Of a stretch of 64,000 nucleotides of DNA, positions 26,954 through 35,280 are shown piece after piece. The DNA comes from Amycolatopsis jejuensis. GTDB taxonomy: Bacteria; Actinomycetota; Actinomycetes; Mycobacteriales; Pseudonocardiaceae. The DNA is taken from contig NZ_JNYZ01000027.1 of assembly GCF_000717335.1 (NCBI RefSeq), forward strand, positions 186,001-250,000, written 5' to 3'. The notes below the pieces were generated by a model. It was not told the DNA's origin. It saw nothing but the letters and a program-made list of their open reading frames with translations, and searched no databases. The translations under genes were made by a program, and so were the position numbers. Every line of letters starts with the position of its first letter. Positions within the stretch are counted from its first letter, which is position 1.

Positions 26954-27850
26954 TCAGTGCCCCATCTTCTTCACGATCTCGCTGAAGTCGCCCACCTGGT
27001 CGGCAGGCGGCGCGGTGACGTCGACCGGGGCGCCCCAGTCCGAGTACTTGATGGTGATCTTGCCCGCGCCCGCGGCACCCGCGCCGAGCGCCTGCATCAT
27101 CTGCGACTGGTCCATCGTGACCTGCAGCGGCAGCTGGTCCTTGTCGAGCCAGAACTCGGCCGGGATCTTGATGTCCTTGCCCTCGAGCATCTTCGTCATC
27201 TGCGACTTGACCTCGGCAGGCAGGTCCTTGCTCGCGAACGCCTCGACGGACTTGTTGACGTCCAGCTCCACCTTGTAGTGGTTGACCTTCTGGCCGTTCA
27301 GCTCGGTCTGGTCGGAGCTGATGATCCGGCCCGCCTTGGCGACCTGGTCGAGGATCTGCGTCGGGTCGCTCTGCGAGGAGGCCGACGACATCGACTTGCT
27401 GAACGTCTGCGACAGCGGGTCGGTGGCGTCCGGCGAGATCTTCAGCCACGGCTTGTCGGTGCCGAACTGCGTGGCCTGCGCGGCCGGGATCTTCATGTAC
27501 AGCGTCTTGTCGACGTACCGCATCTCGGTGGTGCCGTCGGGGGTGTTCATCGTCATGGTGAACGCCGAGTCGGCGCCGTTGAAGCTCATCGAGCCCTCGG
27601 CCGTGACGGCCTTGCCGCCGACCGACATGTCCATCGACATCTTGGCCGACTTGGACTTCTCCGTACCCTGCTTGGCCGCGTCGGCCAGCTTGAGCGCGTC
27701 GCTGAACGGCGCGGACAGCCCGACGCCGGACTGGTCCTTCGCCTGCCCGGCCGGCGAGGCGGTGCCGTTCTCGGCCTTCGAGCCGCAGCCGGTCAGCACG
27801 AGCGCCAGCGCCGCACCGGCGGCGACAGCGAACGTGGTGGTCTTACGCAT
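26954..27850 (-). CDS. LppX/LprG-family lipoprotein
   Basis: 298 residues with a clear lipoprotein signal (KKT-like basic start, hydrophobic core, lipobox LTGC at about residue 22). The mature region is rich in Lys/Ser/Met at first (KSAKMSMDMSVGGKAVTAEG), then has DKTLYMKIPAAQATQF, KPWLKISPDATDP and a C-terminal IKYSDWGAPVDVTAPPADQV like its neighbour. It is likely a surface lipid- or glycolipid-binding protein. ATG 27850 has AGGGGGAA upstream. The two paralogues share the block order but differ strongly in sequence, so the duplication is old. Confidence 0.88.
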   Translation of the reverse strand: MRKTTTFAVAAGAALALVLTGCGSKAENGTASPAGQAKDQSGVGLSAPFSDALKLADAAKQGTEKSKSAKMSMDMSVGGKAVTAEGSMSFNGADSAFTMTMNTPDGTTEMRYVDKTLYMKIPAAQATQFGTDKPWLKISPDATDPLSQTFSKSMSSASSQSDPTQILDQVAKAGRIISSDQTELNGQKVNHYKVELDVNKSVEAFASKDLPAEVKSQMTKMLEGKDIKIPAEFWLDKDQLPLQVTMDQSQMMQALGAGAAGAGKITIKYSDWGAPVDVTAPPADQVGDFSEIVKKMGH

Positions 27851-28054
27851 GGGTTCCCCCTAGTAGGAATGTCGTCTCTTCACCCGCATTATCGCCGGAG
27901 CCCCGCGACGGTTACTCCACCGCGGTACGGCGTGCGGGCCACCGGCGGGGTGACTCCGCAAGGTCGCCCCTCTGACGCCACCTGGGCGCGAAAGGTTCCC
28001 TCGGCGCCGAAGGTTCGTTTCGCCCGGTTTCGAACGCGCAGGTCAGCGCGATGG

Positions 28055-29080
28055 TCACGATTCGGTACGGGCTTCTCCGCCACCGGCCCGCGACACCAGG
28101 AGACGGCGCAGTGACGCCAATCGGTCGGCACCCGCATTACCGTCGGTGACGACGTCGTCCAGCGCGCAGTCCGGGTCCTCGGGCGGGCCGAGATGGCCGC
28201 AGTTGGTCGGGCATTCCTCGGCGGCCTCGGCGAACTCCTCGAAGGCGTTCACGATGTCGTCGGCGGTGACATGCGCGAGCCCGAACGACCGCACTCCAGG
28301 CGTGTCGACGACCCAGCCGCCGCCGGGCGGTGGCAACGGCAACGCGACCGCCGCCACCGACGTGTGCCGCCCCTTGCCGACCGCGCTGACATCGCCGGTG
28401 GCCAGCTCGGCGGCCGGCACCAGGCGGTTGACCAATGTCGACTTGCCGACACCGGAGTGCCCGACCAGCGCGGTGACCCGGCCGTCGAGGCGTTCGCGCA
28501 GCCCCTCGGGTTCCTCGTCGTGGCGGGTCACCACGGTCGGCACGTCGAGGCCCGCGTAACCGGCGAGCAGTGCGTCCGGGCTGGCCAGGTCGGCTTTCGT
28601 GAGGCACAGCACCGGTTCCAGGCCGCCGGCGTAGCACGCGACGAGGCAGCGGTCGATGAACCCGGGCCGCGGCGGCGGATCGGCCAGCGACGTGACGATC
28701 AGCAGCTGCGCGGCATTCGCGACCACGACGCGCTCGAACGGGTCGGTGTCGTCGGCGGTGCGGCGCAGGACGCTCGTGCGCTCGTCGACGCGGACGATGC
28801 GGGCGAGCGTGTCCGGCAGCCCGGAAACGTCGCCGACCAGCGCGACCATGTCCCCGACGACCACTGAAACCCGGCCCATCTCGCGGGCCCGCATGGCCAT
28901 GACGACGCGGTCCGGGTCGGCGTTCACCGCGCACGTCCATCGTCCGCGGTCCTTGCCGATCACCATGGCCGCGACCGCGTCCGCGTGCTCGGGCCTGCGC
29001 TTGCTGCGGGGCCTGGAGCCTTTGCCGGGACGCACGCGCACGTCGGATTCGTCCAGCCGCCTCCAGTCGCCTCGCGCCAA
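28055..29080 (-). CDS. rsgA: Ribosome small subunit-dependent GTPase RsgA
   Basis: 341 residues. An OB-fold N-terminus (DESDVRVRPGKGSRPRSK) is followed by a circularly permuted GTPase: G4 LTKADL, G1 GHSGVGKSTLVN, G3 DTPGVRSFGL, and a zinc finger with Cys/His in ECPTNCGHLGPPEDPDC. It checks late 30S assembly. TTG 29080 is chosen because it matches the known N-terminus and is 11 nt from GGGAGG; GTG 29089 is too close to that site but possible. Its usual actinobacterial partner aroA is not beside it. Confidence 0.93.
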   Translation of the reverse strand: MARGDWRRLDESDVRVRPGKGSRPRSKRRPEHADAVAAMVIGKDRGRWTCAVNADPDRVVMAMRAREMGRVSVVVGDMVALVGDVSGLPDTLARIVRVDERTSVLRRTADDTDPFERVVVANAAQLLIVTSLADPPPRPGFIDRCLVACYAGGLEPVLCLTKADLASPDALLAGYAGLDVPTVVTRHDEEPEGLRERLDGRVTALVGHSGVGKSTLVNRLVPAAELATGDVSAVGKGRHTSVAAVALPLPPPGGGWVVDTPGVRSFGLAHVTADDIVNAFEEFAEAAEECPTNCGHLGPPEDPDCALDDVVTDGNAGADRLASLRRLLVSRAGGGEARTES

Positions 29081-29199
29081 GCCGCCCACGTCCTCCCGGT
29101 AGCCCTGCCTGGTCGTGCCTGGTCGAATGATCCCATGCCGGTCGCGCCGGGCCCGGTCTGCGTGCAACGATGGCCGTGAGGCATCCCGAGGAGGTTGGC

Positions 29200-29955
29200 A
29201 TGTGCGGCCGTTACGCCGCGACGAAAGACCCGGCGAAGCTGGTCGAAGAGTTCGCCGCGGTCGACCTGACCGAGGGCCGGGCGCGGGTGGATCACAACGT
29301 CGCGCCCACGAAGAACGTCGTCACGGTGGTGCAGCGGCATCCGCGCGACGACGAGGGCCTGGTGCTGGAGGACAAGCCCGCCGAGCGGTCGCTGCGGATC
29401 ATGCGCTGGGGCCTGGTCCCGTTCTGGGCCAAGGATCCCGCGGTCGGTTCGCGGATGATCAACACGCGCGCGGAGACGGCGAAGGAGAAGCCCGCGTTCA
29501 AGCGCGCGCTCGCGTCGCGGCGGTGCCTGGTGCCTGCCGACGGCTGGTTCGAATGGCGGCGCACGGGCAAGGAAAAGGAACCGTTCTACATGACGGACCC
29601 GTCCGGCGCGTCGATCGCGTTCGGCGGGATCTGGGAAACCTGGCGGCCCAAGGACGACGCGGACGCCTCGCCGCTGATCACGTTCTCCATCATCACGACC
29701 GACGCCGAAGGGCAGCTCACCGACGTCCACCACCGGATGCCGCTGATCGTGCCGCGCGACCACTGGGCGGGCTGGCTCGATCCCGATCAGTCCGAAGTGG
29801 ACGATCTGCTGGTGCCGACGCCGCCCGCGGTCGTCGAATCGCTGGAGCTGCGGCCGGTGTCGAGCCTGGTGAACAACGTCCGCAACAACGGACCGGAACT
29901 GCTGCAGCGAGCCGAGCGCGAACAGTCGGTCGACGCGCTGTTCGACACGCCATGA
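29200..29955 (+). CDS. SOS response-associated peptidase (SRAP/YedK/HMCES family)
   Basis: 251 residues. Cys2, exposed after Met removal, is the catalytic residue that forms a thiazolidine cross-link with abasic sites in single-stranded DNA. The start MCGRYA, the NAPT-like HNVAPTKN, NTRAET, CLVPADGWFEW and HHRMPLIV (active-site His) are all present. ATG 29200 is preceded by GAGGAGG and fixes Cys at position 2. Mycobacterial Rv3226c is syntenic. The next gene overlaps by 4 nt. Confidence 0.94.
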   Translation: MCGRYAATKDPAKLVEEFAAVDLTEGRARVDHNVAPTKNVVTVVQRHPRDDEGLVLEDKPAERSLRIMRWGLVPFWAKDPAVGSRMINTRAETAKEKPAFKRALASRRCLVPADGWFEWRRTGKEKEPFYMTDPSGASIAFGGIWETWRPKDDADASPLITFSIITTDAEGQLTDVHHRMPLIVPRDHWAGWLDPDQSEVDDLLVPTPPAVVESLELRPVSSLVNNVRNNGPELLQRAEREQSVDALFDTP

Positions 29956-30560
29956 CCACCCTGGAGATCGACACCGAACACGGCCCGGCGCGGGTGGAAC
30001 TGCACTGCGCCGCCGAGGGCGATGCGGTTTTGCTGCTGGGCCACGGAGCGGGCGGTGGAATCGGCGCCAAGGACCTCGTGGCGGTGGCGCGGGCGGCCAA
30101 GTCGGCCGGGGTGCACGTGGCGTTGGTGGAGCAGCCGTACCGGGTCGCGGGCCGCCGCGCGCCTGCCCCGGCAAAGCAGCTGGACACCGCATGGCTGACG
30201 GTGGCGGACGAGGTTTCCGCCCGGTTCGACGACCTGCCACTGGTGTTCGGCGGTCGTTCTTCGGGGGCGCGGGTGGCGTGCCGGACTGCGGCTGATGGTC
30301 AGGCGGTTGCGGTGCTGTGCCTGGCTTTTCCGGAACATCCGCCGGGCCGCCCGGAGAAAACCCGGCAGCCGGAACTGGACGCGGTGACCGTGCCCGCTCT
30401 GGTGATCCAAGGGGAACGGGACCCGTTCGGGCGGCCTTCGGCTGCGCCGCACCATGAGATTGTGGTGGTTCCCGGAGATCACACGTTGTCGCACGATCTG
30501 GATGCGGTGGCCCGGGCGGCGACGGAGTGGCTGGGACGGGTTGTGCGGCCGCATTTGTGA
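29952..30560 (+). CDS. Alpha/beta-hydrolase (dienelactone hydrolase-like)
   Basis: 202 residues. HGAGGG is the oxyanion region, GRSSGA holds the nucleophile Ser, IQGERDPFG the acid Asp and PGDHTLS the His. This is the small KAN/dienelactone-type hydrolase fold often encoded next to SRAP genes. ATG 29952 overlaps the SRAP stop, so the pair is an operon. The substrate is unknown and a link to DNA repair is only by neighbourhood. Confidence 0.85.
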   Translation: MTTLEIDTEHGPARVELHCAAEGDAVLLLGHGAGGGIGAKDLVAVARAAKSAGVHVALVEQPYRVAGRRAPAPAKQLDTAWLTVADEVSARFDDLPLVFGGRSSGARVACRTAADGQAVAVLCLAFPEHPPGRPEKTRQPELDAVTVPALVIQGERDPFGRPSAAPHHEIVVVPGDHTLSHDLDAVARAATEWLGRVVRPHL

Positions 30561-30654
30561 GCCGATGGACCACCTTCGGCCACGGTTACCGCAGGTCAAC
30601 GATGATTATCGCGAGTTGTCCACAGCTCACCGCCGCTGTGGACAACTGCTGTGG

Positions 30655-31134
30655 TCACCCGGCCGCGATCCCCGCCACCACCGCACCCGCCAACCGCACC
30701 AGATCCCCCGGTGCGACCTCCACCTCGAGACCCCGCCGGCCGCCCGAGCAGAACATCGTCGGGAAAGCCATTGCCGAGCCGTCCAGTACCACCGGCAGGC
30801 GGCTGCGGTGTCCCAGCGGCGAGATCCCGCCCAGTACGTACCCGGTCGCTCGCTGGGCCGCTGCCGGGTCCGCCATTTTCGCCTTCTTGCCACCGACCGC
30901 CGCGGCCAAGGCCTTCAAATCCAGCTGTCCGGTGACCGGTACCACGCCCACCACCAGTTTCCCGTCGACGTCCGCCACCAGGGTTTTGAACACCCGCGCC
31001 GCTTCCAGGTCCAATGCCTCGACCGCCTCCAGGCCGTAGGACTCCGCCCGCGGGTCGTGGTCGTAGGTGTGCACCGTGTGCGCCACTTTTTGCTTCTGCA
31101 GTAACGCTGTTGCCGGAGTGCCCTTGCCCGCCAT
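30655..31134 (-). CDS. ybaK: Cys-tRNA(Pro)/aminoacyl-tRNA deacylase YbaK
   Basis: 159 residues, one editing domain: start [34 protein letters not shown] with the conserved Lys, [20 protein letters not shown] and [18 protein letters not shown]. These match the EbsC/YbaK group more closely than the protein at 1823-2290. It hydrolyses misacylated tRNA. ATG 31134 lies 6 nt after TAGACT (31141-31146, minus strand), a leaderless layout. It is divergent from sigR, as the mycobacterial homologue is near sigH. Confidence 0.92.
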   Translation of the reverse strand: MAGKGTPATALLQKQKVAHTVHTYDHDPRAESYGLEAVEALDLEAARVFKTLVADVDGKLVVGVVPVTGQLDLKALAAAVGGKKAKMADPAAAQRATGYVLGGISPLGHRSRLPVVLDGSAMAFPTMFCSGGRRGLEVEVAPGDLVRLAGAVVAGIAAG

Positions 31135-31156
31135 GGCGCGAGTCTACGAAGCCGCC

Positions 31157-31183
31157 GGGAATGCCCCGTCACCACGCTCTGTT
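31157..31183 (+). promoter_or_regulatory. SigR-type autoregulatory promoter
   Basis: GGGAAT at 31157-31162, an 18-nt spacer, then GTT at 31181-31183: an exact match to the SigR/SigH consensus GGAAT-N18-GTT. Transcription would start near 31190, just before GTG 31193, the start of a long SigR isoform. Confidence 0.9.
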
Positions 31184-31318
31184 GAAGACACCGTGACCAC
31201 CACGCTCACCACTCCCCGCCCCGGCAGGAGCCTTCCCGGGGGCCTGCCCGGACCCCGCGTAAACTCGGTGTCGCCGTATGCGCGCACGCGCATCGACGCC
31301 GAACGGGAAGGGAACGGT

Positions 31319-31945
31319 TTGCCGAGCACCCCCAACTCCGCGCCGGACACGGCGGCCGACGAGCTGGAGCTTGCCGAGCGCTTCGAGCGCGACGCGATGC
31401 CCCTGCTCGACCAGTTGTACTCGGCTGCGATGCGGATGACCCGCAACCCCTCCGACGCCGAGGACCTGGTCCAGGAAACCTACCTGAAGGCCTATGCGGC
31501 GTTCGCGTCCTTCAAGGCAGGCACGAACCTCAAGGCGTGGATGTACCGCATCCTCACCAACACCTACATCAACGGCTACCGCAAACGCCAGCGGCAGCCC
31601 GTGCAGCAGCCGACGGACGAGATCAGCGACTGGCAGATCGCCCGTGCGGAAAGCCACACCTCGGTCGGCCTGCGGTCGGCCGAGGTCGAGGCGATGGACA
31701 ACCTTCCGGACACCGACGTCAAGGCCGCATTGCAGAAGCTGCCCGAGGAGTTCCGGCTCGCGGTCTACCTTGCCGACGTCGAGGGCTTCGCGTACAAGGA
31801 GATCGCCGAGATCATGGACACTCCGATCGGCACCGTGATGTCCCGGCTGCACCGTGGCCGCGCCCAGCTGCGCGAGCTGCTTGCCGATGTCGCGCGCGAG
31901 CGCGGCTTCATCCGGGTGCCCCGCGAGGAGGTGGCGAAACGATGA
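31319..31945 (+). CDS. sigR: ECF sigma factor SigR (SigH family), thiol-oxidative stress
   Basis: 208 residues. Region 2 ([37 protein letters not shown]) and region 4 ([37 protein letters not shown]) are complete. It directs thioredoxin and thiol-repair genes when disulfide stress frees it from RsrA. TTG 31319 is preceded by GGAAGGGA at 31306-31313 and gives the length of M. tuberculosis SigH. An in-frame GTG at 31193 would add 42 residues and sits at the expected transcript start of the SigR promoter, matching the inducible long isoform known in Streptomyces. rsrA overlaps by 4 nt. Confidence 0.94.
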   Translation: MPSTPNSAPDTAADELELAERFERDAMPLLDQLYSAAMRMTRNPSDAEDLVQETYLKAYAAFASFKAGTNLKAWMYRILTNTYINGYRKRQRQPVQQPTDEISDWQIARAESHTSVGLRSAEVEAMDNLPDTDVKAALQKLPEEFRLAVYLADVEGFAYKEIAEIMDTPIGTVMSRLHRGRAQLRELLADVARERGFIRVPREEVAKR

Positions 31946-32262
31946 GCACGGACGACACGCCCGCGGAAAAGATGCGCTGCGAGGAGGCCCTCGCCGAGAT
32001 CTACCTGCTGCTGGACAGCGAGTGCAGCCCGCAGCGCGACGCGGAGCTGCGCCGCCACATCGACGACTGCCCGCCGTGCCTCGAGGAGTACGGCATCGAC
32101 GAGCAGATCAAGCACCTGCTGGCCCGCAAGTGCGGCGGCGAGCACGCCCCGGCGGAGCTCAAGAGCAGGCTGCGCGCGTCGATCCGGCAGACGGTCGCCA
32201 CCCAGGGCGGGGTCACGGTGGAGCGCACCGAGATCACCGTCGAGCAGCGCACCGGCGAATAA
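31942..32262 (+). CDS. rsrA: Zinc-binding anti-sigma factor RsrA
   Basis: 106 residues, ZAS family. The redox motif HxxxCxxC reads HIDDCPPC at about residues 37-44, with further Cys at 12, 27 and 62. Oxidation of these thiols expels zinc and releases SigR. ATG 31942 overlaps the sigR stop (ATGA), so both are made together. A terminator follows directly, closing the operon. The C-terminal tail is rich in Thr/Glu and variable. Confidence 0.94.
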   Translation: MSTDDTPAEKMRCEEALAEIYLLLDSECSPQRDAELRRHIDDCPPCLEEYGIDEQIKHLLARKCGGEHAPAELKSRLRASIRQTVATQGGVTVERTEITVEQRTGE

Positions 32263-32270
32263 CGTGCCGA

Positions 32271-32302
32271 AAGGCCCCCGTACCAGGCGGTGCGGGGGCC
32301 TT
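32271..32302 (+). terminator. Intrinsic terminator after rsrA
   Basis: A 9-bp perfect stem aaggccccc (32271-32279) pairs with gggggcctt (32294-32302), 8 nt after the rsrA stop. The stem ends in tt, with no long T-run. Confidence 0.75.
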
Positions 32303-32321
32303 CGTGTGTCCGGGCGCGGAC

Positions 32322-32396
32322 TCAGGCGTTGGGCTTCTTGCCGTGGTTGGCGCCGTTCTTCTTGCGGTCGCGACGCTTGCGGGCGCGCTTCGACAT
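32322..32396 (-). CDS. Ribosomal protein bL37 (24 residues)
   Basis: A 24-residue, extremely basic protein: it starts MSKRARKRRDRKKNG and ends GKKPNA. This is the actinobacterial large-subunit protein bL37 first seen in mycobacterial ribosome structures. GGAGAG lies 9 nt before ATG 32396. It is convergent with rsrA. The gene is below the usual length cut-off for gene callers, so it is easily missed. Confidence 0.92.
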   Translation of the reverse strand: MSKRARKRRDRKKNGANHGKKPNA

Positions 32397-32536
32397 GGTT
32401 CTCTCCTCGGTGTACTGCCTGGCCCGGACGCACGGCCGGGCACGAGTCAACCGCTCCAGTGTGTCACGGCGGCCTGCGCTGCCGGGCAGCACCCGTCGTA
32501 CGCTCTGGTTGGATGGACTACAGGAGGTGGCCGGTC

Positions 32537-32572
32537 ATGAACGAACACACCACACGTGAGGGTGGCCGATAG
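32537..32572 (+). CDS. Possible 11-residue leader peptide of pdtaS
   Basis: ATG 32537 has a strong site AGGAGGTGG (32522-32530) and reads MNEHTTREGGR before TAG at 32570-32572, just 2 nt before the pdtaS GTG. The kinase gene itself has a weaker ribosome site, so reinitiation from this leader could drive its translation. This is inference from spacing only. Confidence 0.35.
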   Translation: MNEHTTREGGR

Positions 32573-32574
32573 CC

Positions 32575-34095
32575 GTGTCCACGCTGTCCGACCTGCTCGC
32601 CGAGAACACCGGCCTCCCCGGCGAGGCGGCCGACCACCTGCAGACCGTCGTCGCGGAATGGCAGCTGCTCGCCGACCTGTCGTTCGCCGATTTCCTGCTG
32701 TGGGTCCCGGTTTCCGAGGAACACCAGTCCGATGGCGGCGACTTCGTGTGCGTCGCGCACGCCCGCCCCACCACCGCGCCCACCGCGCATCCCGAGGACG
32801 TCGTCGGCACGCGTTTCACCATCGACGAGCACCCGCAGCTGGCCAAGGCCATCCGCGAGGTGAAGATCTGCCGCGAGGAAGACCCGCATTGGTACCGCGA
32901 CCTCCCGATGCGCCGCGAAGCCGTGCCGGTGCGCTTCGACGGCAACGTGATCGCAGTGCTGAGCCGCGAGACCAACCTCGCCGCGCCCCGGGTGCCGAGC
33001 CCGCTGGAGATCGCGTATCTGGGCAGTGCGGGCGATTTGTGCCAGATGATCGTGGACGGCACTTTCCCGCCTGCTGGCGGCAACCAGACTGATACGCACA
33101 CGAGCCCGCGGGTCGGCGATGGGCTGGTGCGGCTCGACCAGAGTGGCACCGTGGTGTTCGCGAGTCCGAATGGGCTGTCGGCCTATCACCGGATGGGCCA
33201 CGAATCGGACCTGGTCGGACAGCGGCTGGCTCCGCTCACGCGGTCGTTGATTCGCGATCCGTTCGACGCCACCGAGGTGTCACACAGGATCATCGAGGCG
33301 CTCGACGGGAAGCCGTCCACGCGTACCGAGGCTGATTCGAAGCGTGGTGCGGTGGTGTTGTTCCGCGCGTTGCCGTTGCGGCCTGCCGGGCAGCCTGCTG
33401 GTGCGCTGGTGCTGGTGCGCGACGTCACGGAGGTCAAGCGGCGGGACCGGGCGTTGATGTCGAAGGACGCCACGATCCGGGAGATTCACCACCGGGTCAA
33501 GAACAATCTGCAGACTGTGGCTGCGTTGCTGCGGCTGCAGTCGCGGCGTACGACGAGCGAGGAGGCTCGGCTGGCGCTGGGGGAATCGGTGCGTCGGGTG
33601 TCGTCGATTGCGATGGTGCACGAGGCGTTGTCGATCTCGGTTGACGAGCGGGTCGATTTGGACAAGCTGCTCGACAACGTGCTGCCGATGGTGGGGGAGG
33701 TGGCGACCGCGGAGTCTCAGGTGGGGCTGACGCGGAAGGGGTCGTTCGGCGTGGTGGTGGCGGAGATTGCCACGCCGTTGGTGATGGTGCTGGCCGAACT
33801 GGTGCAGAACGCGATCGAGCATGCGTTTCCGCAGGGGCGGCCGGGGAAGGTCGAGCTGATCGTGGAGCGGTCGGCCCGGTGGCTGGACGTGCTGATCCGG
33901 GACGACGGGCGGGGGCTGCCGTCCGGGTTTTCGCTGGAGCGCAGTGACGGGCTGGGGTTGCAGATCGTACGGACGCTGGTGGAGTCCGAACTGCGGGGCT
34001 CGTTGTCGTTGCGGAAGGCACGGACGGATGCGGCGGGGAATCGGGTGCCGGGCACTGAGGCGGCGTTGAGGATTCCTCTTTCGCGGCGGTTGTGA
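32575..34095 (+). CDS. pdtaS: Sensor histidine kinase PdtaS
   Basis: 506 residues, cytosolic (no membrane helix). An N-terminal GAF-like domain (about 1-150) is followed by a PAS domain (about 180-295: GLVRLDQSGTVVFASPNGLS), HisKA_2 with the phospho-accepting His in REIHHRVKNNLQTVAALLRL, and an ATPase domain (LVQNAIEHAFPQG, DDGRGLPSGF, DGLGLQIVRTL). In mycobacteria PdtaS phosphorylates PdtaR, an ANTAR RNA-binding antiterminator; pdtaR is not in this window. Mycobacterial Rv3220c is syntenic, next to whiB1. GTG 32575 is the start. Confidence 0.95.
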   Translation: MSTLSDLLAENTGLPGEAADHLQTVVAEWQLLADLSFADFLLWVPVSEEHQSDGGDFVCVAHARPTTAPTAHPEDVVGTRFTIDEHPQLAKAIREVKICREEDPHWYRDLPMRREAVPVRFDGNVIAVLSRETNLAAPRVPSPLEIAYLGSAGDLCQMIVDGTFPPAGGNQTDTHTSPRVGDGLVRLDQSGTVVFASPNGLSAYHRMGHESDLVGQRLAPLTRSLIRDPFDATEVSHRIIEALDGKPSTRTEADSKRGAVVLFRALPLRPAGQPAGALVLVRDVTEVKRRDRALMSKDATIREIHHRVKNNLQTVAALLRLQSRRTTSEEARLALGESVRRVSSIAMVHEALSISVDERVDLDKLLDNVLPMVGEVATAESQVGLTRKGSFGVVVAEIATPLVMVLAELVQNAIEHAFPQGRPGKVELIVERSARWLDVLIRDDGRGLPSGFSLERSDGLGLQIVRTLVESELRGSLSLRKARTDAAGNRVPGTEAALRIPLSRRL

Positions 34096-34195
34096 TCTTT
34101 TGCGGTGGTTCTGATCTTTGCGGTGGTTATGCGCGGCGGTGGGGATTTGCGGCGGGGAACTGTTGCGTGGGGCACCCCGAAGCCTGATTGTGACT

Positions 34196-34260
34196 ACGGG
34201 CGGCGGTGGGTTGTCAAGGCGGGAAAGATGCCTTGACAACCCACCGCCGCCCGTGTTTTT
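34196..34260 (+). terminator. Very strong intrinsic terminator after pdtaS
   Basis: A perfect 25-bp stem (34196-34220 with 34230-34254) and 9-nt loop are followed by gttttt. It is about 100 nt after the pdtaS stop. Confidence 0.92.
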
Positions 34261-34356
34261 GGCTTCGTATCGGGGTGCAGGGCCGGGTCTGGGTGCCTGG
34301 GTTCGATGGGTGCGCGGGTGCGGCTTCGTCAGTGGGTGGGTGGCGGGCCGGGAAAG

Positions 34357-34506
34357 TCCGTGAAGGGAACCATGAGGGAATGTAGGTCCGTGAAGGGAAC
34401 CATGAGGGAATTGGAGTCCGTGAAGGGAACCTTGAGGGAATCTGATTCCGTGAAGGTGGCCTTCACGGAATTGAAGGCTGTGAAGGTGGCCTTCACGGAA
34501 TTGGCC
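34357..34506. repeat. 30-bp tandem repeat, five units
   Basis: Units start at 34357, 34387, 34417, 34447 and 34477 (exact 30-bp period). Units 1-2 carry tccgtgaagggaaccat; units 4-5 change to GTGAAGGTGGCCTTCACGG, itself a hairpin. In frame they would read SVKGTMRE-type 10-residue repeats. The rest of the 34096-34751 gap has the terminator above and a low-complexity stretch, but no supported gene. Confidence 0.9.
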
Positions 34507-34751
34507 CGGGACACGCCGAAGGGCCGGTACCGATGTGAAGAAATCGGGGTACCGGCCCGTTCAACGTTCGCGGCAGGAGCTGTGTCCTGGGGTGAGGTGG
34601 CTACCCGGGTGCTGGGTGGCCGACCTTCGTTGTTACGCTCGGGCCGGAGAGGTATCACCCCAGAGCGTGGGCAAAGGTGAAGCCCGGGGGCGAAAGATCC
34701 GGCCGGAATGGTGCTTGCGATACTGGTGTGGTGCAGCTGAGCCGGGAAGGC

Positions 34752-35006
34752 TCAGGCGGTGGTACGCGTGCCGATGTGCGTACGGCGGCGCTTGAGCGCG
34801 CGTCGCTCGTCTTCGCTCATGCCGCCCCACACGCCGGCGTCCTGGCCGCTGGCCAGAGCCCAGGCCAGGCAGTCGGAAGCGACGGTGCAGCGGTGGCACA
34901 CGGCCTTCGCCTCGGAGACCTGCAACAGAGCCGGACCGCTGGTCCCCACGGGGAAGAACAGCTCGGGGTCCTCGTCTCGGCAGGCCGCGTCGTGGCGCCA
35001 GTCCAT
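34752..35006 (-). CDS. whiB1: WhiB1, iron-sulfur transcription factor
   Basis: 84 residues, the same length as M. tuberculosis WhiB1. Four Fe-S Cys are present (AACRDED, VCHRCTVASDC), then the GVWGG turn and a basic DNA-binding tail (MSEDERRALKRRRTHIGTRT). The 4Fe-4S cluster reacts with nitric oxide, and WhiB1 acts with the primary sigma factor. ATG 35006 (MDWRHDA) has AAGGAG 9 nt upstream; a longer frame to 35057 is not conserved. It neighbours pdtaS as in mycobacteria. Two CRP-like boxes lie upstream. Confidence 0.96.
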   Translation of the reverse strand: MDWRHDAACRDEDPELFFPVGTSGPALLQVSEAKAVCHRCTVASDCLAWALASGQDAGVWGGMSEDERRALKRRRTHIGTRTTA

Positions 35007-35080
35007 GTTCGTGAGCTCCTTCACAGTGACGCGGGAGGGCCGCGCCACAGTCGTCATGGCGGTCGTGTTTTTGGGTGCTT

Positions 35081-35145
35081 GTGAATGCTTTCACGAAGCA
35101 CCGCGTTCGACAAGGGTTTCGACAAGATCGGTGAGTCAGCTCACC
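35081..35145 (-). promoter_or_regulatory. Two CRP-like boxes upstream of whiB1
   Basis: GTGAatgcttTCAC (35081-35094) and GTGAgtcagcTCAC (35131-35144) both fit GTGA-N6-TCAC, with centres exactly 50 bp apart. They lie 75-138 nt upstream of the whiB1 start. The rest of the 35007-35280 gap holds the whiB1 leader and nothing else seen. Confidence 0.6.
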
Positions 35146-35280
35146 CGCCCGAGCTAAGCCTCTGACCTGCGGTTTCTGTCTGAAACGGACCGCTCGCCGG
35201 AAGGCCGGTGCGGTGAACGGAGGGTTTGCGTCGCCGAGCGGCAGGCGGCACTTTGCCGCGGGCGATCAGTAGTCGGTCTG

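Noticed and set aside
34357..34506. CRISPR array
   Set aside because: The repeats are contiguous 30-bp units without unique spacers, and no cas genes are present.
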